Part shown: positions 16,251 to 26,728 of the stretch, piece after piece
Layout: each line of letters begins with the position of its first letter
How positions within the stretch are numbered: position 1 is the first letter of the stretch
NCBI GenBank assembly: GCA_039807445.1
Contig: JBDHRG010000015.1
Location: 1 to 37,817 of the forward strand
Source of the DNA: JBDHRG01 sp039807445
GTDB lineage: Bacteria > Pseudomonadota > Gammaproteobacteria > Competibacterales > Competibacteraceae
Direction: 5' to 3'
Length of the DNA: 37,817 nucleotides
Position numbers and translations under genes: made by a program
The notes under the pieces: generated by a model
What the model saw: only the letters and a program-made list of their open reading frames with translations
Database searches by the model: none
Told to the model about the DNA's origin: nothing

Positions 16251-17479
16251 AATCCGCGACGCTCCAGCCACTGGCGCAGGATGCGCGCGGTGCCGGCGGC
16301 GCCGGCCAGGTCGAGGCCACCGCCGGGCGGCGGTTTCGGCGCTGCCATGGCCGCGGCGATCGCGGCGGCGAGGGCGGGGCCGTCCAGCGTCCGCGGCTCG
16401 AGCACCGTCGCCAGCCCGCGTCCGGCGAGCAGCGCCGCGCGCCGCGGCTGCTCGGTTTCGCCGCCCTCGGCGTACGGCACCAGCAGCGCGCGGCAGCCCG
16501 CGCGCAGCACGTCGGCGACGGTGTTGTAGCCGGCCTGCGACAGCGACAGCTCGGCGCCGGCGAGCAGATCGGCGAAGTCGGCGCGGAAGCGCTGCACTTC
16601 GACGCCTCCGGGGGCGCGGGCGGCGAGCGCGCGCAGCCGCGCATCGGCCAGGTTCGGTCCGGTGAGCAGGCACCAGCGCGCATCGGCCAGCGCGCCGGCG
16701 GCGCGCGCGGCGAGCGCCGCGCGCAGCAGCACCTCGCCGACGGCGCCGCCGCCGGCGGAGACGACCACCTCAAAGCGTTCGAGCGCGGGCTCGGCGCGGG
16801 GTCCGGCGACCAGGCCGGTGTACGCGATCGGTACCTCGATCGCGTCGGCGAGCGCAAAGCTCGCTCCGAGCCGGCACAGGCGCGGGTCGCCGTGCACCAG
16901 CACCCCGTCGAAGCAGCGGTTCAGCGTCGCCACCGTTTCCTCGGCGCGCCCGGGCTTGCTGCGCTCCTGCACGATGTCGCGCACCGAACAGGCCACCAGG
17001 GGGCGCGGTGTGCGCGCGCGTGCCGCTTCGAGCAGCGCCAGCAGCTCGAAGCGCAGCGGGCGGCGGCCGAAGGGGAAGGTTTCGACGATCAGCACCTGCG
17101 GATCGATCCGCTCGAGTGCGGCGAGCAGCGCCGCGCACCGCGCCTCGAGGCAGGCGGCATCGGCGGGATGGCCGGCGGCGTCGACGAGCCGGGTGAAATC
17201 GCCGTCGGCGGCGCGCAGCGCCGGGAGCTGGATGCGCTCGACCCCCGGCTCCGGGAAGCCCGGCACCGGCATGCCGCCGGACACCAACGTCACTGCGAAA
17301 CCGTGTCCGGTCAGCGCCGCGGCGATGCGGCTCGCGCGCGCCAGGTGGCCGATGCCGAGCAGGTGCTGGACGTAGAACAGCACGCGGGGGGCGTTGCCCA
17401 GTGATGAGGAATGGGCGATGGGCAATGGGTGGAGGGTTTCATCTCCCATCGCCGGTTCCCCGTCGCCGATCACCCCCAT
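16217..17479 (-). CDS. MurG-like GT-B glycosyltransferase (GT28/GT1 type)
   Basis: A GT-B glycosyltransferase of about 390-420 residues. Seen: an N-terminal FYVQHLLGIGHLARASRIAAAL motif close to that of MurG and the predicted glycosyltransferases of COG4671, a C-terminal donor domain with VVVSAGGGAVGEVLL, and the donor-site segment LSLSQAGYNTVADVLRAGC followed by VPYAEGGETEQPRRA, the usual nucleotide-sugar contact region. The start is unsure: ATGs at 17479 and 17449 both lie in a repeat that codes for a proline/serine-rich tail, and the conserved domain begins only at NAPRVLF (about 17394). The gene overlaps the end of the upstream glycosyltransferase by about 41 bases if 17479 is used, and overlaps the convergent methyltransferase-like gene at its stop. 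The substrate is unknown. Confidence 0.82.
   Translation of the reverse strand: MGVIGDGEPAMGDETLHPLPIAHSSSLGNAPRVLFYVQHLLGIGHLARASRIAAALTGHGFAVTLVSGGMPVPGFPEPGVERIQLPALRAADGDFTRLVDAAGHPADAACLEARCAALLAALERIDPQVLIVETFPFGRRPLRFELLALLEAARARTPRPLVACSVRDIVQERSKPGRAEETVATLNRCFDGVLVHGDPRLCRLGASFALADAIEVPIAYTGLVAGPRAEPALERFEVVVSAGGGAVGEVLLRAALAARAAGALADARWCLLTGPNLADARLRALAARAPGGVEVQRFRADFADLLAGAELSLSQAGYNTVADVLRAGCRALLVPYAEGGETEQPRRAALLAGRGLATVLEPRTLDGPALAAAIAAAMAAPKPPPGGGLDLAGAAGTARILRQWLERRGFQRRPISMKRV
17397..17477. repeat. Degenerate period-7 inverted repeat at a glycosyltransferase junction
   Basis: GGCGATG, GGCAATG and GGTGGAG-like heptamers at 17405-17437 face CCCATCG/CCCCGTC/GCCGATC-like units at 17445-17476. 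The element codes both for the C-terminus of the upstream glycosyltransferase (GGDRRRGTGDGR) and for the N-terminal tail of the next one, in different frames. Confidence 0.65.
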
Positions 17480-18704
17480 GTCCGAACAGCCGCAGCAGCC
17501 CGGCGAGGCAGGCGTGGTGGCTGAATTCGCGCACCACGCGCGCCTGCGCGCGGCGACCGAGGCGCTGGCGCAGCGCCGGGTCGGTGATCGCGCGTTCGAG
17601 CGCGGCGGCCAGCCGCCCGGCGTCGTCGGGTGGCACCAGCAGCCCGGTGTCGCCGTCGGCGAGCAGCTCGGGGACCCCCGACACCGTGGTCGAGATGCAC
17701 GCCAGCCCCTGGCTCGCGGCTTCGACCAGCACGTTGGGCAGGCCGTCGCGGTCGCCGTCGGCGGCGATGCGGCAGGGCAGCACGAACAGGTCGGCGGCGC
17801 GGTAGCGCGCCAGCACGGCGTCTTGCGGTTGCGCGCCGAGCCACTCGATGCGCTCGGCCAGCCCGAGCGCGCGCGCCTGGGCCTGCAGCGCCGGCAGACG
17901 CTCGCCTGCGCCGATGTGGCGCAGCCGCCAGGCCAGCCCCGGCGGCAGCCGCGCCAGCGCTTCGAGCAGGCGATCGAAGCCCTTCTTGTCGACCGCGCGC
18001 CCGACCGCGAGCAGCTCGACCGGTGCGCCGCGCCCGTCGCGCGGCGGGCGCGGGTCCGTGAATGGCGCGAAGCGTTCGAGGTCGAGCCCGTGGTAGCTCA
18101 GGTGCACGCGCCCCGGGTCGGCAGCGAGGCCCTGCAGCCGCGCGTGGCCGGCGCGCGTACAGGCGACCGCCCAGCGCGCGGCGTGCAGCTTGTCGGCCAG
18201 TTCCCAGGCCGGCGAGGTCCAGATGTCCTTGGCGTGCGCCGAGCAGCTCCAGGCCAGCCCGGTCAAGAGGCTGGCGTAGTGCGCCACGGTCGCCGGCGTG
18301 TGGATGAAGTGTGCGTGCAGCCGGGTGATGCGCGGGTCGAGCTCGGCGGCGAGCACCAGCGCCTGGCCGAAGCGGCGCACGCGGCTGCGGCTGGGATCGC
18401 GTTTCAGGTCGGCGAAGAAGCGCGCCCGCGCCGCCGGGTAGCCGGGCAGGCGCCGCGCGCGCCACCAGCCGCGCACGACGCGCGGGATCGCCTCGTGCAG
18501 GTATTCCGGCAGGTAGCTGACCGGCGCGCGGATCTCGGCGTGCACCGGGTGCGTCGCCGCATCGGTGGGTCGGCGCAGCGACACGATCTCGAGTTCGAAG
18601 CCGGCGCGTTCGAGCCCCAGCAGTTCCTGGGCGATGAAGGTTTCCGACAGGCGCGGATACCCCTTGACGACGACGGCGATCCTGCCGCGCACGGGGAGCG
18701 GCAT
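17439..18704 (-). CDS. GT4-family glycosyltransferase
   Basis: A 421-residue GT-B enzyme starting at the ATG at 18704, which overlaps the stop of the preceding gene (TGATG), so the two are translationally coupled. The N-terminus (GRIAVVVKGYPRLSETFIAQELLGL) is the pattern of exopolysaccharide glycosyltransferases such as the AmsK/CpsK type. The middle carries LHAHFIHTPATVAHYASLL and the SAHAKDIWTSP acceptor-loop motif. The C-terminal domain has VGRAVDKKGFDRLLEALARL and the GT4 donor motif DGLPNVLVEAASQGLACISTTVSGVPELL. The sugar and acceptor cannot be told from sequence. The final dozen residues are repeat-encoded and probably dispensable. Confidence 0.87.
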   Translation of the reverse strand: MPLPVRGRIAVVVKGYPRLSETFIAQELLGLERAGFELEIVSLRRPTDAATHPVHAEIRAPVSYLPEYLHEAIPRVVRGWWRARRLPGYPAARARFFADLKRDPSRSRVRRFGQALVLAAELDPRITRLHAHFIHTPATVAHYASLLTGLAWSCSAHAKDIWTSPAWELADKLHAARWAVACTRAGHARLQGLAADPGRVHLSYHGLDLERFAPFTDPRPPRDGRGAPVELLAVGRAVDKKGFDRLLEALARLPPGLAWRLRHIGAGERLPALQAQARALGLAERIEWLGAQPQDAVLARYRAADLFVLPCRIAADGDRDGLPNVLVEAASQGLACISTTVSGVPELLADGDTGLLVPPDDAGRLAAALERAITDPALRQRLGRRAQARVVREFSHHACLAGLLRLFGHGGDRRRGTGDGR

Positions 18705-19909
18705 CACGCGCCGCGCTCGGCGGTGCGCCGGCTGCGATCCTCGAGCCAGCCGCCGACCAGCTCGCCGATCGTCTCCAGCCCGTCGCAGTGCACCGCCGCT
18801 GCCGCCTGCGACGGCGGCATCCGCTCGGGCAGCGCGCGCAGCATCGCGGCGAGGCGCGCGACGTCGTCGGCTTCGTCGGGGTGCAGCCACTCGACCAGCC
18901 CCAGCTCGGCGGCGCGGCGCGTCCTGATCAGCTGCTCTTCGCGTGGGCGCACGCGCGGGATGATCAGCGCCGGCTTGTCGAACGACAGGATTTCACAAAA
19001 GGTGTTGTACCCGCCCATCGCGACGATCGCACGCGCGCCCATCATCAGCGGCTCGATGCGGTTGTGGAACTCGTCGACGTGCACGCGCGCGAGCGCCCGC
19101 GCGCGCCGCGCCAGGTGCTCGCGCTCCTCGGCCGGCATGAACGGGCCGAGCACCAGCCGCGTGTCGAAGGGCAGATCGCGGTCGTGCTCGAGTGCAGCCA
19201 GCACCTGCGCCATCAGGCGTGCGCCGTCGCCGCCGCCGCCGACGGTGACCAGCACGTAGTCGCCGGCGGGGGGTTCCTCGACGCTGGGCTGGGGCGGTGT
19301 GGCGGCGCGGCGCAGGTAGCCGGTGTAGGTGATGCGCCTGGCCAGCCCCGGCGACAGCTCGAAGCCGCTCAGCGGGTTCCAGAAGTCTTCGGGGCCGTAC
19401 ACCCAGATCGAGTCGTACAGCGCGTCGATCTTGCGCAGCGCGTCGGTCTTGGCCCACTCGGCACGCAGCCGGTGCGGCGAATCCATCACCTCGCGCAGCC
19501 CCAGCGCCAGCGTCGTGCCGCGCGCCTTCAGCGCGCGCAGCGTGTCTTCCATCTCGCCGCGCAGGCCGAGCGGCTCCTTGTCGACGATCACCAGATCGGG
19601 CGCGAACGATTCGGCGGTGTGGCGGATGATCGCGCGGCGCATCGCCAGCGTCTCGCGCAGGTCGATGTGGCGGTCGAGCGAGGTGTAGTCGCCGTTGTAG
19701 AGTTTGATCACGCTCGGCACCTTGACAAAGTCGACCCGCGCGCGGAAGTCGAAGGCACCGGCGATCGACGAACCCGAGACGATCAAGACGTGCAGGCCCT
19801 TGAAGCGCTCGACCAGCGCATGGCCGATCGCGCGGCAGCGCCGCAGATGGCCCAGCCCGAAGGTGTCGTGGCTGTACATCAGGATGCGCGCATGGTTGAG
19901 CCGCTGCAT
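18704..19909 (-). CDS. Predicted glycosyltransferase, COG4671-like
   Basis: A 401-residue GT-B protein. The ATG at 19909 is chosen because the family signature ARILMYSHDTFGLGHLRRCR follows at once; an upstream start at 19972 would add residues with no similarity. Seen: IVSGSSIAGAFDF, a VIVDKEPLGLRGE segment, the central linker VLVTVGGGGDGARL and the C-terminal donor motif IVAMGGYNTFCEILSFDKPALIIPRVRPREEQ, which marks this group related to MurG. The donor is unknown. It is first of three glycosyltransferase genes that overlap or nearly overlap, so they are probably one operon. It may take part in a surface or secondary-metabolite glycan; that role is inference. Confidence 0.83.
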   Translation of the reverse strand: MQRLNHARILMYSHDTFGLGHLRRCRAIGHALVERFKGLHVLIVSGSSIAGAFDFRARVDFVKVPSVIKLYNGDYTSLDRHIDLRETLAMRRAIIRHTAESFAPDLVIVDKEPLGLRGEMEDTLRALKARGTTLALGLREVMDSPHRLRAEWAKTDALRKIDALYDSIWVYGPEDFWNPLSGFELSPGLARRITYTGYLRRAATPPQPSVEEPPAGDYVLVTVGGGGDGARLMAQVLAALEHDRDLPFDTRLVLGPFMPAEEREHLARRARALARVHVDEFHNRIEPLMMGARAIVAMGGYNTFCEILSFDKPALIIPRVRPREEQLIRTRRAAELGLVEWLHPDEADDVARLAAMLRALPERMPPSQAAAAVHCDGLETIGELVGGWLEDRSRRTAERGA

Positions 19910-20031
19910 GGGCGTGTCGTCCTCTCGGTCAGGGGTTTCGTCGGGTCTGCATCCTGCGTGACCGGCGGACACGCGTACCCGTAGGGTGCCACGGGCGGGG
20001 GAACGCCGTCACGGGGAGGACGGCGGGTGCC

Positions 20032-21216
20032 TCAGGCCTTGTACGGATCGGCGGCGTCGCGCAGCCCGTCGCCGAGGAAGTTGAAGGCGAGGATCACCAG
20101 GATCACCGGCACCACCGGCAGCAGCAGCCAGGGGTACAGGGTGATCACGTTGATGTTCTGGGCTTCGGTCAGCAGCACGCCCCAACTGGTGATCGGTGGG
20201 CGCAGCCCCAGCCCGAGGAAGCTGAGTGCGGTTTCGCCGAGGATCATGCCGGGGACCGCGAGGGTCGCGCTCGCGATCAGGTGCGACAGGAAGCCCGGTA
20301 CCAGGTGGTGCGACAGGATGCGCACGGTGCCGGCGCCCATCAGCTGCGCGGCGAGCACGTAATCCTCCTCGCGCAGCGCCAGCAGCTTGCTGCGCACCGC
20401 GCGCGCGAGTCCGGTCCAGTGCAGCAGGCCGAGGATCAGCGTGATGCCGAGATAGACCAGCAGCGGGCTCCACGTCACCGGCATGATCGCCGCGAGCGCC
20501 AGCCACAGCGGGATGCTCGGCAGCGCTTGCAGCACTTCGATGATGCGCTGCACCACCAGATCGAACACCCCGCCGTAGTAGCCGGCGAGCCCGCCGATGA
20601 CGATGCCGAGCGTGAAGCTGACGGCGACGCCGATCAGTCCGATCGTCAGCGAAATGCGCGCGCCGTAGATGATGCGCGACAGTACGTCGCGCCCCAGCCG
20701 GTCGGCGCCGAGCAGGAACAGCGTGCCGCCCGCGGCCGGGCATACCAGGTGCCGGTCGGCGTCGACCAACCCCCAGAGGCGGTAGGGCTCGCCGCGGCAG
20801 AAGAAGCGCAGCGGCTGCACCGCCTGCGGGTCGGGCGTGTACACGCGCTTGAGCTTCGCCATGTCGAGGCTGTAGCGGGTGCCATAGACGAAGGGGCCGA
20901 CGAAACGCCCCTCGTGGAACAGGTGCACCGCTTGCGGCGGGTGGTAGATGTGCTCGATGTGGCGCGAGGCGAGCGCGTAGGGGGCGAGGAACTCGCTGAC
21001 CAGGATCGAGGCGTAGAGCAGCGCCAGGAACACTCCGCTGGCGACGGCGAGGCGATGGCGTCTGAAGGCCCAGCCCATCAGCTTCCACTGCGAGGCGAGG
21101 TAGACGCGCTCCTGCGCCGAGCTCAGCCGCTCGATCGACTGCGGATCGAACGGCGCCGGCGACACGTAATGGGACAGTTCGGCCTCGGGCGGTGGCAGCG
21201 GTGAATCGGTCTTCAT
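20032..21216 (-). CDS. Peptide ABC transporter permease, YejE/OppC type
   Basis: An inner-membrane permease of 394 residues. The first helix lies at about 57-75 (HRLAVASGVFLALLYASILV), followed by a periplasmic segment of about 100 residues that makes it longer than OppC, as in YejE-type proteins. The C-terminal half has the permease core (LGADRLGRDVLSRIIYGARISLTIGL) and the EAA loop (LREEDYVLAAQLMGAGTVRILSHHLVPG) that docks the ATPase. The ATG at 21216 overlaps the stop of the partner permease (ATGA). It is last of the four transporter genes; a 122-base gap separates it from the glycosyltransferase genes. The likely substrate is an oligopeptide or peptide-like compound. Confidence 0.9.
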   Translation of the reverse strand: MKTDSPLPPPEAELSHYVSPAPFDPQSIERLSSAQERVYLASQWKLMGWAFRRHRLAVASGVFLALLYASILVSEFLAPYALASRHIEHIYHPPQAVHLFHEGRFVGPFVYGTRYSLDMAKLKRVYTPDPQAVQPLRFFCRGEPYRLWGLVDADRHLVCPAAGGTLFLLGADRLGRDVLSRIIYGARISLTIGLIGVAVSFTLGIVIGGLAGYYGGVFDLVVQRIIEVLQALPSIPLWLALAAIMPVTWSPLLVYLGITLILGLLHWTGLARAVRSKLLALREEDYVLAAQLMGAGTVRILSHHLVPGFLSHLIASATLAVPGMILGETALSFLGLGLRPPITSWGVLLTEAQNINVITLYPWLLLPVVPVILVILAFNFLGDGLRDAADPYKA

Positions 21217-22211
21217 TTGGTCCGCCCCCCCTGCAGCCGGATGCGCGGATCGAGCAGCGCCAGCGCGAGGTCCGAGATCAGCACGCCGATCACCGTCAGG
21301 AAGGCGAGGAACATCAGGAACGAGCCGGCGAGGTACATGTCCTGGCTCTGCAGCGCGCGGATCAGCATCGGGCCGGTGGTCTCGAGCGACAGCACGATCG
21401 CGGTGATCTCGGCGCCCGAGATCAGCTCGGGCAGGATGCTGCCGATGTCGGAGATGAAGAAGTTCAGCGACATCCGCAGCGGATACTTGACCAGCGCCCG
21501 AAACGGCGGCAGGCCCTTGGCGCGCGCGGTGACGACGTACTGCTTGTGCAGCTCGTCGAGCAGGTTGGCGCGCAGCCGGCGGATCATGCCGGCGGTGCCC
21601 GAGGTGCCGATGATGATCACCGGGATCCACAGGTGCTCGAGGATCGAGCCCGCCTTGGCCCAGCTCATCGGCGCGTTCAGGTACTCGGGGTCCATCAGGT
21701 GGCCGATCGAGATGCCGAACCAGAGGTTGGCGAAATACATGAACACCAGCGCCAGCAGGAAGCTGGGGATCGCCAGCCCGAGCAGGCCGAGGAAGGTCAG
21801 GCCGTAGTCGCCCCAGCTGTACTGGTGCGTCGCCGAGTACAGGCCGATCGGGAAGGCGACGATCCAGGTGAACACGATGGTGACGAACGACACTAGCACC
21901 GTGAGCCAGAGGCGGTCGCCGACCACGGCGTTGACCGGCATCTGGTACTCGAACGAGTAGCCGAAGTCGCCTTGCAGCATGCCGGCGACCCAGTGGAAGT
22001 AGCGTTCGACCGGCGGCTTGTCGAAGCCGTACTGCTTGCGCAGCGCCTCGATCTGCTGCAGGTTCACGCCCTCGCCCTGCGCCTGCAGCTCGGCGACGTA
22101 GCTCTCGAAATAGTCGCCCGGCGGCAGCTCGATGATCGTGAACACCAGCGCGCTGATCAGTACCAGCGTCGGCACCATCACTGCGCAGCGCCAGAGCACG
22201 TAGCGGAGCAT
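21213..22211 (-). CDS. Peptide ABC transporter permease, YejB/OppB type
   Basis: A 332-residue permease beginning LRYVLWRCAVMVPTLVLISA, a typical OppB start helix; the ATG at 22211 comes one base after the stop of the binding-protein gene. Seen: a periplasmic loop with QQIEALRKQYGFDKPPVERY, the hallmark of OppB/YejB proteins, and an EAA loop (KQYVVTARAKGLPPFRALVKYPLRM). It ends ALLDPRIRLQGGRTK and overlaps the next permease start. It pairs with the YejE/OppC-type protein to form the transmembrane channel. Confidence 0.92.
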   Translation of the reverse strand: MLRYVLWRCAVMVPTLVLISALVFTIIELPPGDYFESYVAELQAQGEGVNLQQIEALRKQYGFDKPPVERYFHWVAGMLQGDFGYSFEYQMPVNAVVGDRLWLTVLVSFVTIVFTWIVAFPIGLYSATHQYSWGDYGLTFLGLLGLAIPSFLLALVFMYFANLWFGISIGHLMDPEYLNAPMSWAKAGSILEHLWIPVIIIGTSGTAGMIRRLRANLLDELHKQYVVTARAKGLPPFRALVKYPLRMSLNFFISDIGSILPELISGAEITAIVLSLETTGPMLIRALQSQDMYLAGSFLMFLAFLTVIGVLISDLALALLDPRIRLQGGRTK

Positions 22212-22212
22212 C

Positions 22213-24113
22213 TCAGCGGGCCTCGTCGGCGAACCAGAAGGTATCCGGAAGATAGATGCCGAAGTAGGCACCCGGATCGAAGTTGAGCACGGCGCGTTCG
22301 GGCACGTTGCGCAGCCGGCGCGACACCACCACCGGCTGCAGCGTGCCGTTGACGATGCCGATCGAGAACACTTCGTCGGTATACAGCGCCAGCATCGCGT
22401 GCCAGGCCGCTTCGCGCTCCTCGCCGCTGGCGGCGCTGCGCCAGGCGCCCAGCAGCTCGAGCAGCTTGCGTGCGGCGGGCAGATCGGGCGCGCTGCCGTG
22501 CTGGCCGCCGCTCTGGTAGTGCATGCCCCACTGCGGCCACTGCAGCTGCGCCTCCGAGGTCGGGGCGAGCTCGCGCGGGCTCATGTCGCGCGTCGGGATG
22601 CCGTTGTCGAGCCCGGCCCAGACGCCGAACACGGTCTGCCCGCCGATCATGCGGCTGCGGAACACGTCGCGCTGCGCGGCGCGCACGAACAGCGCCAGTC
22701 CGACCGCCCGCCAGTGGTCGGCGACCAGCGCGAGCACGTCGGTTTCCTCGGTGCTCTCGCCGGCGGTCTCGACGATCAGCTCGGCGCGGCGGCCGTCGGG
22801 CAACAGGCGTATGCCGTCGCGGTCGCGCCGCCCCAGACCGACTTCGTCGAGCAGCGCGTTGGCGCGCACCGGGTCGTGCCGGCTCCAGGCTTCGGCGTAC
22901 TCGGAGCGGTACAGCGGGCTGCGCGGCAACACCGTGTCGGCGCTCTCGCGCGCCAGACCGAAGTACACCGCCAGGTTGATCTCGTGGCGGTCGATCGCCA
23001 GCGACAGCGCACGGCGGAAGCGGGCGTCGTGCACCAGCGCGCGCCAGCCCGGGTCGGCGACGTTGAGGTTGGGCAGGATCGCGAGCTTCGAGCCCTCGCC
23101 CTTTTCCCACAGCCGCACCGTGAAGGGGTGGCTGTACTCGGCCTCCTTGAGGAAGGTGTAGTCGTCGAAGCGGATGTAGCGCGCCTGCAGGTCGGCGGCG
23201 CCCGAGCCGGTCTTGACCGGGATCAGCGAGCTCGAGCTCATGTCGAGCGTGAAGCCGTCGAGGTAGGGCAGTTGCCGGCCCGCGGCGTCGACGCGGTGGT
23301 AATAGGGGTTGCGCTCGAACACGAAGCGCTCGGCCGGCGGCGCGGTGGTGTTGCGCCAGGGGTCGAGCGTCGGCAGCTCGGGGTTCTCGGGGCGGTACCA
23401 GCGCGACATGCGCGTGTGCAGCCCGACCCAGTCCTTGGCCCGGTAGCGCTTGAGCAGCGCCCCGAGCGTCGCGGCATCCTGGTAGCGGCGGTGGAACTGC
23501 TTCAGGTAGTGCGCCGGCAGCATCAGCATCAGCGGCTGCGCGCCGGCCAGCGCGAGCAGGAACTCGGGGTTGGGCGCATCCCACGTATAGCGCAGCGTCA
23601 GCGGATCGAGCACCTCGAAGCGCGGCGGCTTGCCGTCGACCAGCAGTTCGGTCGGCAGCCCCACCGGCGACAGTTCGGTGTCGAGCAGCACGTCTTCCCA
23701 GACGTAGCGGAAGTCTTCGGCACTGAGCGGCTGACCGTCGGACCAGCGGTGGCCGCGGCGCAGGTGCAGCGTGAAGCGGCGCCCGTCCTCGACCTCGAAG
23801 CGCTCGAGGATGTCGGGCACCAGCTCGAGGTTTTCGTCGAAGCCGACCAGCCGCGCATAGCCGTAGATGGTCATCATGCGGATGTCCTTCTGGCCGCCGA
23901 GCAGCATGCGCGCCGTGCCGCCGTGGCGGCCGGGCTCGCGGCCGTGCGCGGCGAGGTCGATCACCCGCGGTGTCTCGGGCAGCCGCTCGGCGATCGGCGG
24001 CAGCTCGCCGGCCTCGACGCGCGCGCGCAGCGACTCGGTTTCGACCCAGTCGGCTGCCGCGGCGCTCGCCGCCAGCAGCAGCGCGAGCGCGAAGCCGCCC
24101 AGCATGCGCCCGA

Positions 24114-24117
<4 letters not shown>
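22213..24117 (-). CDS. Periplasmic oligopeptide-type substrate-binding protein
   Basis: A large solute-binding protein of about 634 residues, SBP family 5, similar in size to YejA. A signal peptide (GGFALALLLAASAAAAD) opens it. The GTG at 24117 overlaps the stop of the ATPase gene (GTGA) and keeps an arginine before the hydrophobic core; the ATG at 24105 is the alternative. Family features include FTLHLRRGHRWSDGQPLSAEDF and the later segment FRRALSLAIDRHEINLAVYFG. It captures substrate in the periplasm for the adjacent permeases. The exact ligand cannot be told; peptides or peptide antibiotics are usual for the group. Confidence 0.9.
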
Positions 24118-26000
<1,883 letters not shown>

Positions 26001-26046
26001 CTTCGCCTTCTCTCGGTCGTTTCGCCCGCGGGGGGCGCGTACAGGC

Positions 26047-26066
26047 GCATCGCGCGGTGGCGATGC
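26047..26066. promoter_or_regulatory. Inverted repeat upstream of the peptide importer operon
   Basis: GCATCGC (26047-26053) and GCGATGC (26060-26066) form a perfect 7-bp dyad around six bases, 47 bases upstream of the ATPase ATG. It could be an operator or a leader hairpin. No convincing sigma-70 promoter was found with it; a weak -10-like TATCGT lies on the minus strand a little upstream. The 199-base gap holds nothing else apart from the phasin terminator. Confidence 0.35.
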
Positions 26067-26153
26067 ACTCGCTTAACGATAGTCACTCGACGGGCGGAAA
26101 TGCGAGGCGGGGTAGCAGAAAGGCGGACGCCGACGGCTGGAGCGCACAAAGAA

Positions 26154-26176
26154 AAAGCCGCCCGGCGGGCGGCTTT
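26154..26176 (-). terminator. Rho-independent terminator of the phasin gene
   Basis: On the minus strand, GCCGCCC and GGGCGGC (26157-26163 and 26067+100 to 26173) close a 7-bp stem, extended by A-T pairs, around a 3-base loop. It is followed by TTTTTCTTTG. It starts about 25 bases after the phasin stop codon and should end its transcript, isolating it from the downstream importer operon. Confidence 0.85.
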
Positions 26177-26199
26177 CGTGGTTTCGCGAAACGGGGTGC

Positions 26200-26580
26200 T
26201 TACGCGGCGGTCTTGCGCGGCGCGACGGCCTTGGCCTTCTGCGCGAACTCGCTGCCGGTCTCACCGACCAGCTTGTCGAACTCGGCCTTGAAGCCGGCGC
26301 TCAGGTCGGCCAGCGCCTTGGCGTCGTCGAGCAGCTTCTGGCGCACGACGTTGGCGGTCTCGACCTGGCCGCGCAGGTAGGCCTGCAGGCTCTCGGCGTC
26401 GCTGACCTCGGCGGCGGCCTTCAGCTGCGCCAGACCCAGGTCGGTGTACGAGCGCAGCGCTACCAGCTGGAACTCGGCCAGCTTCTCGAGGTTGGCGACG
26501 AACAGCTTGTTGGCCTTGACCGCCGGCGCGGTGTAGGTGCCGAGCTTGGCGAAGTATTCGTTGAACAGTTCGACGGACAT
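26200..26580 (-). CDS. phaP: Phasin, polyhydroxyalkanoate granule-associated protein
   Basis: A 126-residue, mainly helical amphipathic protein of the PhaP phasin family, which coats polyhydroxyalkanoate granules and controls their size and number. Seen: N-terminal LFNEYFAKLGTYTAPAVKANKLFVANLEKLAEFQ, a central QLKAAAEVSDAESLQAYLRGQ, and an alanine/lysine-rich tail (AQKAKAVAPRKTAA). The length is shorter than the common 180-190 residues but within the family range. A GAGGAGG ribosome site lies 7 bases before the ATG, unusually strong for this window and consistent with high expression. It has its own promoter and terminator, so it is probably monocistronic. Confidence 0.9.
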   Translation of the reverse strand: MSVELFNEYFAKLGTYTAPAVKANKLFVANLEKLAEFQLVALRSYTDLGLAQLKAAAEVSDAESLQAYLRGQVETANVVRQKLLDDAKALADLSAGFKAEFDKLVGETGSEFAQKAKAVAPRKTAA

Positions 26581-26615
26581 GGTTGAGCCTCCTCACGTAT
26601 GGGTTGGTAAACCCT

Positions 26616-26655
26616 GTTGCGACGCAGCATAGCAAGGTCCTTGATGCACCGCAAC
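26616..26655 (-). promoter_or_regulatory. Phasin promoter with overlapping dyad (possible PhaR site)
   Basis: On the minus strand, TTGCGG (26649-26654) and TATGCT (26626-26631) form -35 and -10 elements 17 bases apart, about 45 bases before the phasin ATG. An inverted pair, GTTGCGACGCA (26616-26626) and TGCACCGCAAC (26645-26655), matches at 9 of 11 positions and overlaps both elements. TGC-rich dyads at phasin promoters are bound by the repressor PhaR in other betaproteobacteria; assignment here is inference. Confidence 0.55.
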
Positions 26656-26728
26656 AGCCGGAGTGGGTTCCTCTGTCAAAAACTTAGGCTCTTCCGGAGT
26701 TCCCGTGGTGACGATCCCAGGTGCGAGC

